64,000 bases of DNA, taken from Halobellus inordinatus. Its GTDB lineage: Archaea > Halobacteriota > Halobacteria > Halobacteriales > Haloferacaceae. Under the pieces are notes generated by a model. It was not told where the DNA came from. It worked only from the letters and a program-made list of their open reading frames with translations, and searched no databases. Where the stretch lies: NCBI RefSeq assembly GCF_024464655.1, contig NZ_JANHAV010000007.1, positions 1 to 64,000 on the forward strand, given 5' to 3'. How positions within the stretch are numbered: the stretch's first letter is position 1; every line of letters starts with the position of its first letter. This document shows, in pieces, positions 51,962-60,100 of the stretch. A program made the translations under genes and the position numbers.

Positions 51962-53405
51962 TCAGCCCTTGATGTTGGCGATGGGGTACGTCCGGGCGAC
52001 CTTGGTACCGATCCCGAGAGCGTCGCTGACGCGGATGACCTCGTCGACGTCCTTGTACGCGCCCGGTGCTTCCTCGACAAGCGTCCCGCCCGACCGCGCT
52101 CGCACGTAGATGCCCTGCTCGCGGAGCTGTCGCTGGAGTTCGTTCGCGGAGTACTCCGCTTTGGCTTGCGTCCGCGACATCACCCGACCGGCACCGTGTG
52201 CCGTCGACCCGAACGTTCGGTCGAGTGACTGCTCGCCCCCGCACAGCACGTACGACGAGGATCCCATACTCCCGGGGATGAACACCGGCTGTCCGACCGC
52301 TCGATACGCCTCCGGGACCTCGGGCCGGCCTGCCGGGAACGCGCGCGTCGCCCCTTTCCGATGGACGAGAACCGTTTCTTCGCTCCCGTTGACGTGGTGT
52401 CGCTCCTCCTTGGCGATGTTGTGACACACGTCGTAGACGAGCTCGACGTCGGTAACGTCGAGCAGATCGTCGAACACCTCGCGAACACCCTGCGTCATCG
52501 CCTGTCGGTTCGCCCACGCGAAGTTCGCGGCCGCGTACATCGCGGCCTTGTAGTCTTCGGCGATCCGCTCCTCCAACGGTGCGTAGATCAGCTGGCGGTC
52601 CGGCAACTCGTCGGCAATCTCGGGGAACGCCCGCTCGAACCGGCGGATGTACTCGCTACAGACCTGATGGCCGAGGCCGCGCGACCCCGAGTGGATCATC
52701 ACGACGACGTTGTCGGGGCGCAGGCCGAACGCTGCAGCGGTCTCGTCGTCGTAGATCTCGGCGACGCGATGGACTTCGAGGAAGTGATTCCCCGACCCGA
52801 GCGATCCGACCTGGTTGTGACCGCGGTTCATCGCCTCTGCAGGGACCTTCCGCGGGCTCCCCGGCAGTCGACCGTTCTCCTCGCAGTGTTCGAGGTCAGC
52901 CGGAACCGCGTGCCCGTGTTCGAGCATCCACTGCATCCCGTGAGTGAGGATGCCGCGGAGGTCGTCCATATCCGTGTCGAGATAGCCGCCCTTCCCGAGC
53001 CCGCACGGAATCGTCTCGTAGAGTCGTTCGACGAGCTCTTCTTCACGTCCCTCGACGTCGTCGTACTCCAGCGGGGTCCGCAGGAGCCGGACGCCGCAGT
53101 TGATGTCGAAACCCGATGCCCCCGGGGCTGATCACCCCCGTTTCCGTGTCGACGGCGGCGACGCCACCGATCGGGAAGCCGTACCCATGATGGCCGTCCG
53201 GGAGGACGACCGCGAACTTCCGAATGCCCGGCAAGGTCGCGACGTTCCGCCCCTGCGTGAGCGTCTGATTGTCGCCCCGCTGCAGTTCTTCGACGAGCTG
53301 CTCCGATCCGTACACGCGCACCGGCACGCGCATCGCACCGTCTCGTGGTATCTCGTAGATGTTCGTTGCAACTTCCGCGAGTTCGATTTGCTCTGGCTCT
53401 GTCAT
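51962..53405 (-). pseudogene. rtcB: RNA-splicing ligase RtcB, interrupted by a one-base frameshift
   Basis: The ATG at 53405 starts [20 protein letters not shown] and reads to [10 protein letters not shown]. It then goes out of frame at an AAA run (plus strand 53109-53111), which reads GGG TTT CGA. Removing one T gives GGG TTC GAC and restores [15 protein letters not shown], including the conserved metal-binding Cys, through to the normal C-terminus (YPIANIKG). All other RtcB blocks are intact: EAMNRGHNQVGSLGSGNHFL, VMIHSGSRGLGHQV and PGSMGSSSYV. The full product of about 480 residues would join 2',3'-cyclic phosphate and 5'-OH RNA ends. A sequencing error, a fresh mutation or ribosomal frameshifting could each explain it. 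Confidence 0.88.
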
Positions 53406-53604
53406 TCCTTTCTGTTGGTGTTCGGTGTCGCCCGCTGCATCTGGTTCGTCGTCGCAGTCGGTACCCATTTCGACCCCGGTTCCGGATTGCGGCTCGCGCT
53501 GCTGGCCTCGGTCGCATCTAGCAGTAAGTGGCCGACCACCGTAAACTCTGACACTGACTTTTTTTGGGGGAACGTTAACAGTCGATGCCGTCGTTGGTCA
53601 GCGT

Positions 53605-54246
53605 ATGCCCGACCAGTCTGAGGACGTCGTGTCGATCCCGGCCGGCGGGGTCGAACTCCCCGGCGAACTGATCGTCCCCGAGGACACTGCCGGGCTCGTC
53701 GCGTTCGCGCACGGGAGCGGCAGTAGCAGACACAGCCCGCGCAACACGTTCGTCGCGGAGGTGTTGCGCCGCCACGGCGTGGGCACGTTGCTATTCGACC
53801 TGCTCACCGAAGAAGAGGACCGCGAGTACGAGACGCGATTCGACATCGATCTCCTGACGACGCGCCTCATCGCCGCGACGGAGTGGATTCGGGAGCACGA
53901 GGAGACCCGAGACTTGAACCTCGGCTACTTCGGGTCCAGCACCGGGGCGGCAGCGGCGCTCCGTGCGGCGGCTCGTCGCGGCGACGACGTCGACGCCGTC
54001 GTTTCACGCGGCGGTCGCGTCGACCTCGCGTCCGAGCAGTTGCCGGCAGTCACGGCGCCGACGCTCTTCATCGTCGGCGGCGCGGACACGCAGGTGCTCG
54101 AACTCAACCGCGACGCGCTGGCCGAACTCACCTGCGAGAAAGAACTCGAGGTCGTCGAGGGCGCCGGCCATCTCTTCGAGGGGTCGGGCGAACTCGACGA
54201 GGTCGCCGAACTGGCGGCCGAGTGGTTCGAGAGCCATCTCGCGTGA
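53605..54246 (+). CDS. Alpha/beta hydrolase (dienelactone hydrolase-like)
   Basis: The 213-residue protein has a complete catalytic triad pattern: Ser112 in GSSTGA, Asp in IVGGADTQV (near 158) and His in VEGAGHLF (near 183). The oxyanion motif AHGSGSSRHSPRN follows the third strand. Stand-alone proteins like this are also known as the C-terminal half of phosphoribosyltransferase-hydrolase fusions. Here a PRPP-synthetase-like gene follows 58 bases downstream and a phosphoribosyltransferase gene lies 6 kb away, which hints at a shared pathway. The substrate is unknown. Confidence 0.88.
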   Translation: MPDQSEDVVSIPAGGVELPGELIVPEDTAGLVAFAHGSGSSRHSPRNTFVAEVLRRHGVGTLLFDLLTEEEDREYETRFDIDLLTTRLIAATEWIREHEETRDLNLGYFGSSTGAAAALRAAARRGDDVDAVVSRGGRVDLASEQLPAVTAPTLFIVGGADTQVLELNRDALAELTCEKELEVVEGAGHLFEGSGELDEVAELAAEWFESHLA

Positions 54247-54304
54247 CCCCGACGATGTCACGGATATCCAGCGCTCGCGTCGCCTGTGCCGGGGGGAACT
54301 CGCC

Positions 54305-55147
54305 GTGCAACTAGTCGCCACGCCGAGCGCGGAGCATCTCGACTTGGACGCCCATCACCTCGTGGCGCATCCTCAGAACGGGATCCGACAGTTCCCCGAC
54401 TCGGAGGTGTACGTCCAACTCGGGGATCTCGACGACGTCGAGGAGGTACGTCTCGTTCACAGCGGCCAGCCTCATCCCAACCGCGGGCTCGCGTTCCTCT
54501 ACGGTGCGCTCGCGGCGCTCGCAGAACGCGAGTGTTCTATCTCGGTCCTGTTCCCGTACGTGCCGTACAGTCGGCAGGACAAGGCGTTCTACGAGGGGAC
54601 GGTCAACTACGTCCGGTCGATCTTCCGGGTGTTGACCGAGCACTACGGCGTCGAGCGGATCTACGCGGTCGATCCGCACTTCAGCCACCGCGAGTGGGTT
54701 CAGGGGGTCCCTATGGAGGTGTTGCGGGCGTTCCCGCTCGTCGAACAGCACGTCGAGATGGACGACTACGTCATCGTCGGGCCGGATCTCGGCGCTGTCG
54801 AGCGGTTCGGCGTCGCCGGCTTCGAGAAAGAACGCGCGAGCGCCGTCGAGGTGGAACTCTCCGGCGAACTCGCCGTCGCGGGACAGAACGTGCTCGTCTT
54901 CGACGACCTCATCGCGACTGGCACGACGATGGTCGAGGCGTTCCACCGGCTGAAAGAGCAGGGCGCCGAGACGGTCCAGGCGGCCGCCGTTCACGGCGTT
55001 CTGCCCGAGGGCATCCAACGGGTGGACGACACCTACGACGCGCTCTACCTCACCAATACGATCGCGAGCGACGCGGCGACGGTGCGCGTCGAACCGTTGA
55101 TCCGGGGGGTCGTTGCTGGCGAGCAGGCCTCCCCCGACGACGGATAG
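54305..55147 (+). CDS. Ribose-phosphate pyrophosphokinase-like protein
   Basis: A GTG at 54305, preceded by a GGGGGGA ribosome-binding tract, gives 280 residues starting VQLVATPSAEHLDLD, in line with family starts. Blocks of PRPP synthetase are present: IRQFPDSEVYVQL, LFPYVPYSRQDK, YAVDPHFSH and the PRPP loop VLVFDDLIATGTTM (near 200). The region after PYSRQDK differs from the housekeeping enzyme. This may be the divergent PRPP synthetase form that acts in nucleotide salvage. The upstream hydrolase is probably in the same operon. Confidence 0.88.
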   Translation: MQLVATPSAEHLDLDAHHLVAHPQNGIRQFPDSEVYVQLGDLDDVEEVRLVHSGQPHPNRGLAFLYGALAALAERECSISVLFPYVPYSRQDKAFYEGTVNYVRSIFRVLTEHYGVERIYAVDPHFSHREWVQGVPMEVLRAFPLVEQHVEMDDYVIVGPDLGAVERFGVAGFEKERASAVEVELSGELAVAGQNVLVFDDLIATGTTMVEAFHRLKEQGAETVQAAAVHGVLPEGIQRVDDTYDALYLTNTIASDAATVRVEPLIRGVVAGEQASPDDG

Positions 55148-55247
55148 TGAGTATCGGACCTCCTCGTAGCGTCTCGCCGAACGATATGGCACGCATCGAT
55201 GCACGGGTACGATAACCACTATAGTACTGGTCGCCGGACGTCAGACT

Positions 55248-55706
55248 ATGGCGCTCGATATCGACACTCCTACCCCACCAGATCTGACGAACCGTCCCCT
55301 GCCGAGCACGTTTGACTCGGAGGAACTCGAAGACGCCGAAGAACTCCGGCGGGCGGAACTCGAAGAAGTGCTCCGCGACGGGGCGTGGAACGAGGCGTTC
55401 GAGGAGTGGGACGAGTACACGGACCTGAGTGACTCGGAAGTTCGGTCCCTCCAGGATGCTGGCGTCTTCGAACAACTGGACTTCTACTGGGACCCGATCG
55501 ACGCCACGTTCCGATTCGAGGTCCCGAGCCTTCCGCCGGAGCTGGCCGACGAGGAACTCGCTACCTACGCCACCACGGAGTTGACCGATCTCGGGCAGAC
55601 CGTGATCGAACTCCTCGCGGACGCGTATCTCGACTGGGGCGACGAGGAGTCGCCGATCGACCACTGGAGCGAGGAGACGTTCAGCGATCAGACGCCGCCC
55701 GAATAG
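55248..55706 (+). CDS. Acidic haloarchaeal protein of unknown function
   Basis: The 152-residue protein is extremely acidic (runs such as EELEDAEELRRAELEEVLRD) with a largely helical, Leu-spaced pattern and no signal or membrane segment. It probably folds as a soluble adaptor or chaperone-like domain. No family is recognised. It is followed by a mini zinc-finger gene 73 bases on. Confidence 0.7.
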   Translation: MALDIDTPTPPDLTNRPLPSTFDSEELEDAEELRRAELEEVLRDGAWNEAFEEWDEYTDLSDSEVRSLQDAGVFEQLDFYWDPIDATFRFEVPSLPPELADEELATYATTELTDLGQTVIELLADAYLDWGDEESPIDHWSEETFSDQTPPE

Positions 55707-55779
55707 CGAGGAGGGGTTCGATCGGCCGACGCTCGTGGTCCGCGCCAGCATTAATACGAACGTCGCCGAACAGACAGCT

Positions 55780-55920
55780 ATGAGTGAACACGACTCCGAA
55801 GCCGAAGGTGAGGAACTCCCGTTCGAGTGCGATATGTGCGACGAACGCTTCGCGACCCGTGAAGAACTGAAAGATCACGTCTGGGAGTACCACGAGATGG
55901 GCGGCGACGTGCCGCCGTGA
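55780..55920 (+). CDS. Mini C2H2 zinc-finger protein, second
   Basis: The 46-residue protein carries one C2H2 finger, CDMCDERFATREELKDHVW and so on: Cys-X2-Cys-X12-His-X4-His, preceded by an acidic tail (SEHDSEAEGEE). The start at 55780 is chosen because the longer upstream frame runs through a promoter-like stretch. Its finger spacing is identical to that of the mini-protein at 46228-46386, with which it shares the small size. It may bind nucleic acid or another protein. Confidence 0.82.
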   Translation: MSEHDSEAEGEELPFECDMCDERFATREELKDHVWEYHEMGGDVPP

Positions 55921-56227
55921 TCTGTGGTCGATACGCAGTTGTGGCCGATACGCGTGTGTCGCAGTAGCGACCACCGAGAGCACCTGTGCTGCCGTGTAAG
56001 TCGGATATACTGTTCCCTTCGACGGCAGCTACGGTGCGTCAGCAACGCCTACTCTACAGGGCTCGTGAGTAACAGTTGCCTTCAACCCGGTCTGGGCGAC
56101 TCTATAGAGCATTTGCAACTGATTGCGCACTCGATCGCACGACAGGGTGTGATCGGATGCGTGAAGACTTGCAAATGCTACTATAGCGTTGCTAACAATG
56201 TAGCTCCGTTGTGTCAGTTCGAACGCT
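55921..56227. other. Non-coding interval with element A copy 4
   Basis: The interval is free of plausible genes. Apart from the element at 56102-56186 it holds only the promoter region of the following SnoaL-like gene. Confidence 0.45.
56102..56186 (-). mobile_element. Palindromic element A, copy 4 (85 bp, reversed)
   Basis: Ends are CTATAGAGCATTTGCAA and TTGCAAATGCTACTATAG. The GTGAAGAC block lies at the right, so the copy is reversed relative to copies 1-3 and 5. It ends 41 bases before the ATG of the SnoaL-like gene and could affect its promoter. Confidence 0.78.
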
Positions 56228-56689
56228 ATGGGAGCGACAGACAACAAAGCGATCGTCCGGCGGATCATCGACGAAGCGTGGAACGAACAGGACCTCGACG
56301 TCATCGACGAACTCTACAGCGAAGACTACACCGGGCACTGGTACCTCCCCGGTGGTGAGGATAGCGACCGCGAATCCCTCAAGGCATTTATGAGCGACGT
56401 CTTCGAGGGGTTCCCGGACTACGAGATGGACATCGAGTTCCTGATCGCCGAAGACGACCTCGTGACCATCGGGTTCACCGGAGACGGGAGTCACGAAGGA
56501 GAGTTTATGGGGATCCCACCGAGCGGGAGTGAGCCAGCGGGCACTCCGACCCCCGGCCACATCACGTACCGTATCGAAGACGGGCAGGTCGTCGAGGGCT
56601 GGTCGACGTGGGACGCGCTCGGTCTACTACAGGGGCTCGGGGTGCTTCCCGAGGACCTCTCGGCGATGGCACCGGCCGCCGACGACTAG
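56228..56689 (+). CDS. SnoaL-like / ester cyclase family protein
   Basis: The 153-residue protein has the SnoaL cone-fold pattern: NKAIVRRIIDEAWNEQDLD at the start, FEGFPDYEMDIEFLIAEDD in the middle and ITYRIEDGQVVEGWSTWD near the end. Family members range from polyketide cyclases to small-molecule binding proteins with no known reaction. The stop codon lies within a 17-bp tandem duplication shared with the end of the convergent YjbQ gene. Confidence 0.85.
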   Translation: MGATDNKAIVRRIIDEAWNEQDLDVIDELYSEDYTGHWYLPGGEDSDRESLKAFMSDVFEGFPDYEMDIEFLIAEDDLVTIGFTGDGSHEGEFMGIPPSGSEPAGTPTPGHITYRIEDGQVVEGWSTWDALGLLQGLGVLPEDLSAMAPAADD

Positions 56690-56719
56690 GCGGTGGTCAG
56701 GCCTAGGCGGTGGTCAGGC
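56686..56719. repeat. 17-bp tandem duplication at convergent gene ends
   Basis: The unit CTAGGCGGTGGTCAGGC occurs twice head to tail. Each unit carries TAG for the rightward gene and TCA (TGA on the minus strand) for the leftward gene. The first copy ends the SnoaL-like gene and the second ends the YjbQ gene, so the duplication created the short spacer between them. Confidence 0.7.
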
Positions 56720-57106
56720 GGGTGTCGTCGTCACCTCTAGCGAGCGCGTTCGCGGCCCGTCGCACTCGACGAAGAGGATCGACTGCCACGTGCCGAGGTC
56801 GAGCTCGCCGTCGACGACGGGGACGGAGACGCTCTCTCCGAGGAGCATCGCCCGGAGGTGTGCGTCGGCGTTGTCGTCGATCGTATCGTGCTCGTAGCCA
56901 CCCTCCCGGGGGACGATTCGGTCGAGCGCGCGTTCGACGTCGCCCAGAAGTCGCGTCTCGTTTTCGTTGACGACGACGCCCGCCGTCGTGTGCGGAACGA
57001 AGGCCGTGCACACGCCACGATTCACGTCGTCGGGGACTGCTTGGGCGACTTTCGCCGTCACGTCGACGACCGCGACGCGCTCACTCGTGCTGACTTGGAT
57101 CGACAT
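56714..57106 (-). CDS. YjbQ / UPF0047 family protein
   Basis: The 130-residue protein has the family signature: HTTAGVVVNENETRL, then NADAHLRAMLLGESVSVPV and LGTWQSILFVECDGPR. The conserved His, Asn and Glu residues are all present. Bacterial members show weak thiamine-phosphate synthase activity, and the true role is uncertain. It is convergent with the SnoaL-like gene. Confidence 0.92.
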   Translation of the reverse strand: MSIQVSTSERVAVVDVTAKVAQAVPDDVNRGVCTAFVPHTTAGVVVNENETRLLGDVERALDRIVPREGGYEHDTIDDNADAHLRAMLLGESVSVPVVDGELDLGTWQSILFVECDGPRTRSLEVTTTPA

Positions 57107-57246
57107 AGGTGCTCGTAGGACCGAGAGGCTGATGAGTCTACTTGTGCTCGCGTGCCCTCACCTGTCCTCGCGTCTCCTACGATCGGTCGCTCGGTGCGAT
57201 CGATCCACGGGTGGATTTATTGACCTGACGTGCGTCTGTGCGGACG

Positions 57247-57390
57247 ATGACCGAAACAATCGAGATCAGCGACGACCTCGCCGAGCGCATCGACGGCCAT
57301 CTCGAAGAGGACGAAACGATTCCCGAATTCATCGAGGAACTGGTCTCGATCTACGAACAGGAGGGCCGGTTCCTGCAGGAAGGGGCCTAA
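57247..57390 (+). CDS. Small DUF7557-like / antitoxin-like protein
   Basis: The frame encodes 47 residues: a beta strand (TETIEISDDLAERID) followed by an acidic helical part (IPEFIEELVSIYEQEG). This is the pattern of small haloarchaeal proteins that resemble the N-terminal part of VapB or AbrB-type antitoxins. No toxin gene follows, so a solitary antitoxin-like or DUF role is likely. A TATA-like TTTATTGACC lies about 30 bases before the ATG. Confidence 0.7.
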   Translation: MTETIEISDDLAERIDGHLEEDETIPEFIEELVSIYEQEGRFLQEGA

Positions 57391-57497
57391 ACCGACCGAC
57401 AGCGCAGACCCTTTCCGTGGTGGAAATGGCTGATTACGGACAGCACCGGGCGTGGAAGTCTCCGACTTACTATCTTGTGAGGGGGTCTAGCGCGACT

Positions 57498-58106
57498 ATG
57501 GATCGGACTGCGAACGGAATTTCGCGACGCGGACTCCTCCGGGCGGCCGTCGGGGCCGGTGCCGCCGCCGGTGCGACTGGGGGGGCAGCGGCGCAGGAAG
57601 GCACTACTCACACCGTAGATATGACCGACGAGTTGGTCTTCGCTCCCGATTCGATAACGATCGCTCCCGGCGACACCATCGTCTGGGAGAACGTCGGGAC
57701 GATCGGCCACTCGATCACCGCCTACGAGGACGACATCCCAGACGAGGCCGAATACTTCGCTTCGGGGGGATTCGACGCGGAGGAACCCGCCCGAGGGGCC
57801 TATTCGGCGGGCGACCCTGACAGCGGCGACGTCGCCGGCGGCGAGTCCTATCAGCACACCTTCGAGGTAGAGGGCACCTACGATTACTTCTGTGTCCCAC
57901 ACGAGAGTGTCGGGATGATTGCGGCCGTCGACGTCGTCCCCGGCGGTGCCACTCCCACCCCGAGTGGACCGGCTGCCCCGACTGTCCCGGACGCTGCCAA
58001 GACGCTTCTCGTGACGGTCACCGGCGCGTTCGTCGCCGTCCTCGCTCTCGCGTACTTCTTCCTGAAGTACGGCGGGGACTACGAAATGATGGACGAAGAG
58101 CAATAA
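57498..58106 (+). CDS. Halocyanin-type blue copper protein
   Basis: The 202-residue protein starts with a twin-arginine signal (ISRRGLLRAAVG). The cupredoxin domain follows, with copper ligands His71 (TIGHSITAY), Cys132, His135 and Met140 (FCVPHESVGM). A C-terminal membrane helix (about 170-192) anchors it on the outer face. It would carry electrons between respiratory complexes or to a terminal oxidase. No oxidase gene is adjacent. Confidence 0.93.
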   Translation: MDRTANGISRRGLLRAAVGAGAAAGATGGAAAQEGTTHTVDMTDELVFAPDSITIAPGDTIVWENVGTIGHSITAYEDDIPDEAEYFASGGFDAEEPARGAYSAGDPDSGDVAGGESYQHTFEVEGTYDYFCVPHESVGMIAAVDVVPGGATPTPSGPAAPTVPDAAKTLLVTVTGAFVAVLALAYFFLKYGGDYEMMDEEQ

Positions 58107-58176
58107 CCTGAAGCGAGCGAGGACCACCAGAGCGAGGATCACCTCCGAACGGCGACTGGATAGCGGCCCGAGCACA

Positions 58177-59184
58177 TTACAGAATCTCGCGGAACGCCTC
58201 CACGACGCGCTCGTTGTCCTCTGGCCGCGCCGTCATCACGCGTAGGTATCCAGCGCCGAGTCGGTCGTCGCCGAGTGGTTTGATGAAGATCTTCCGCTCT
58301 CGGAGTTTCGCAGCGACCTCGTCTGCGTCGTGCGGGCTCACGTCGGCGAGGAAGAAGTACGTCTGACTCGGGAACGTCGTGACGCCCACCGACTCTAACT
58401 CCGACGCCAACTGGTCGGCCCACGAGCGCAGGCGATCGACCCGTTGCTCGATCTTCTGGTGGTGATCGAGCGTTGCAATCGCGGCCGCCTGGCTCGGACG
58501 CGCCAGCGGGTAGGCGTCGTTGCTCGCGTTCAACTCGGCGGCGACTGACTCGGGGAGCACCGCGTACCCGATCCGGAATCCCGCCAGGCTGTGGGCTTTC
58601 GAGAGCGTCCGCGTCACGAACAGATTGTCGTACTCCGGGACGAGATTCGCGACCGGATTCTCGACGAAGTCGACGAACGCCTCGTCGACGAGAAACCGTG
58701 TCTCGGGGTATTGCTCCAGTAACCCGGGGAGGGCTTCCATATCGAAGCCGCTCCCGTTCGGATTGTTCGGGTTGACGATCACCGCGAGCGTCGTTTCCTC
58801 TGGGATCTCGAGGTCCCGGAGATCGAACTGAAAGTCGTCTTCGGGGCGCAGTCGCGTTTCGGTGTATCTGTCGGCGATTTCGGGAAACAGCGGGTACGTC
58901 GGCGTCAACAGGTGCACCTGCTCGCCGAACCGATCGAACAACTGTCGCAGAATCAGCTCTGAGCCGGCGTTGACGTGGATGTGCTCCGCCGAAACGCCCG
59001 CGCGGTCGGCGAGGCGATCCCTGAGCGGTTCCGAGTACGCCTCTGTGTAGTGATTACTCCGCGGCAGTTCTGCACGCGCGGCGTCGATCGCTTCGTCGAT
59101 CGGTGGCAGCGGATTCTCACAGAGCAGGAGTCTGACGCCCTCGAAACCGGATCCACCTTTCTCCGTCGTCGATTCTTGGGTCAT
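58177..59184 (-). CDS. Class I/II aminotransferase, HisC/CobD-like
   Basis: The start at 59184 gives 335 residues. The PLP lysine is in TRTLSKAHSLAGFRIGY, the pyridine Asp in LVDEAFVDF and the Asn in IVNPNNPNGSG. The fold matches histidinol-phosphate aminotransferase and threonine-phosphate decarboxylase. There are no other his or cobalamin genes around, so a paralogue with another substrate is possible. The presence of a B12-dependent reductase 7 kb away makes a CobD-type role a weak alternative. Confidence 0.85.
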   Translation of the reverse strand: MTQESTTEKGGSGFEGVRLLLCENPLPPIDEAIDAARAELPRSNHYTEAYSEPLRDRLADRAGVSAEHIHVNAGSELILRQLFDRFGEQVHLLTPTYPLFPEIADRYTETRLRPEDDFQFDLRDLEIPEETTLAVIVNPNNPNGSGFDMEALPGLLEQYPETRFLVDEAFVDFVENPVANLVPEYDNLFVTRTLSKAHSLAGFRIGYAVLPESVAAELNASNDAYPLARPSQAAAIATLDHHQKIEQRVDRLRSWADQLASELESVGVTTFPSQTYFFLADVSPHDADEVAAKLRERKIFIKPLGDDRLGAGYLRVMTARPEDNERVVEAFREIL

Positions 59185-59241
59185 ACTACTGCTTCGGTTC
59201 ACAATGGAGGATAACAAACGTTTGCCGAGCGCAATAGCTTA

Positions 59242-59319
59242 TAGGGATTATCGTCACTGTTCGTAGATTCTCGCCGTCCCGTCCGGCGAGAAATCTATGG
59301 AGACTTACGATAATCCCTA
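59242..59319 (+). mobile_element. Palindromic element B, copy 2 (78 bp)
   Basis: Perfect 13-bp inverted ends (TAGGGATTATCGT and ACGATAATCCCTA) bracket an interior that also pairs (TAGATTCTCGCCG with CGGCGAGAAATCTA). TTA occurs directly on both sides, a 3-bp target duplication. It lies upstream of the leftward aminotransferase gene. Confidence 0.85.
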
Positions 59320-59422
59320 TTAGTTTCGGCCCACGAAACATCCGTCAGCACCGGGACGTATCCACGCAGTCGCGCTCGCCCAGGCGAGTCCAGACTCGAC
59401 GTACCGGTGCGTGGAACACACT

Positions 59423-59587
59423 ATGGGAGACACGAAAGAGGGCCGCGATAAACAAGGTCTCGACGAGGAACAGCGCCAACGCGAGCACGAACTCGAAACC
59501 GAACGCGAGTACGAAGAAGCCGCCGAGGAACGGCGCGAGGAACACGGAGCGGAGGAGGCCGAAGCCGAACTCGCAGACGACGAGTAG
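59423..59587 (+). CDS. Small highly charged helical protein
   Basis: The frame encodes 54 residues, almost all Glu, Arg, Asp, Gln and Ala (EEQRQREHELETEREYEEA), predicted as one long helix or coiled coil. The strong Glu bias and clean start and stop mark it as real, although it has no family name. It precedes an Hsp20 gene by about 100 bases and may be a stress-associated small protein. Confidence 0.65.
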   Translation: MGDTKEGRDKQGLDEEQRQREHELETEREYEEAAEERREEHGAEEAEAELADDE

Positions 59588-59690
59588 CCGTTCTCGCATC
59601 GATCCCCGATTCGTCACTGCTGTCCCTCCGCAGCTGCTCGTACCGTCCGAATTTATAGTTCCTGCAGGCGAGTGTACACGTGGTGGAAGT

Positions 59691-60065
59691 ATGCCAGACC
59701 GCACTCGATCCACACTCGCCAGCGCACAGCCTCGCGGTCGTCCTGCGACCGACCGATCGCGATCGTTCCCCGTCGACGTGGCCGACCGCGGTGACCGCTT
59801 TCTCGTGTCGGCCGAACTCCCGGGCCTACGAACTCAAGAGATCGACGTCACGGTCCGTAAGAACAAACTCCAGATCGTCGCCGAACCCACGACGGAGACG
59901 GACGGCACGTACCGCCGGCGTGAGCGTGACTCGGGGACGCTCCGGCGCGTAATTCATCTCCCCGAAGCGGTCGACGAGAAACACGTCTCCGCGTCCTACA
60001 ACGACGGGATTCTGTGGGTCACGCTGCAGAAACGGGACCAACCGACGCACGTCGAGATCCAGTGA
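59691..60065 (+). CDS. Hsp20/alpha-crystallin family protein, short
   Basis: The 124-residue protein is an alpha-crystallin domain with a short Arg/Ser/Pro N-terminus. The blocks are FLVSAELPGLRTQEIDVTV, RRVIHLPEAVDEKHVSASYN and DGILWVTLQKRD. The C-terminal tail is very short and lacks the usual I-X-I/V motif, so large oligomer formation may be reduced. It acts as an ATP-independent holdase. A second, more typical Hsp20 is at 61568-62020. Confidence 0.9.
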   Translation: MPDRTRSTLASAQPRGRPATDRSRSFPVDVADRGDRFLVSAELPGLRTQEIDVTVRKNKLQIVAEPTTETDGTYRRRERDSGTLRRVIHLPEAVDEKHVSASYNDGILWVTLQKRDQPTHVEIQ

Positions 60066-60100
60066 CTGCCGGGCGCCTCGGCGCCCCCTGTGTGCTTCGA

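Noticed and set aside
52969-53405. Treating RtcB as two independent genes
   Set aside because: The two frames join seamlessly after removal of one T, and the ATG at 52969 is an internal methionine of RtcB.
57247-57390. Toxin-antitoxin pair
   Set aside because: Only the antitoxin-like small protein is present; the next gene is halocyanin, with no toxin domain.
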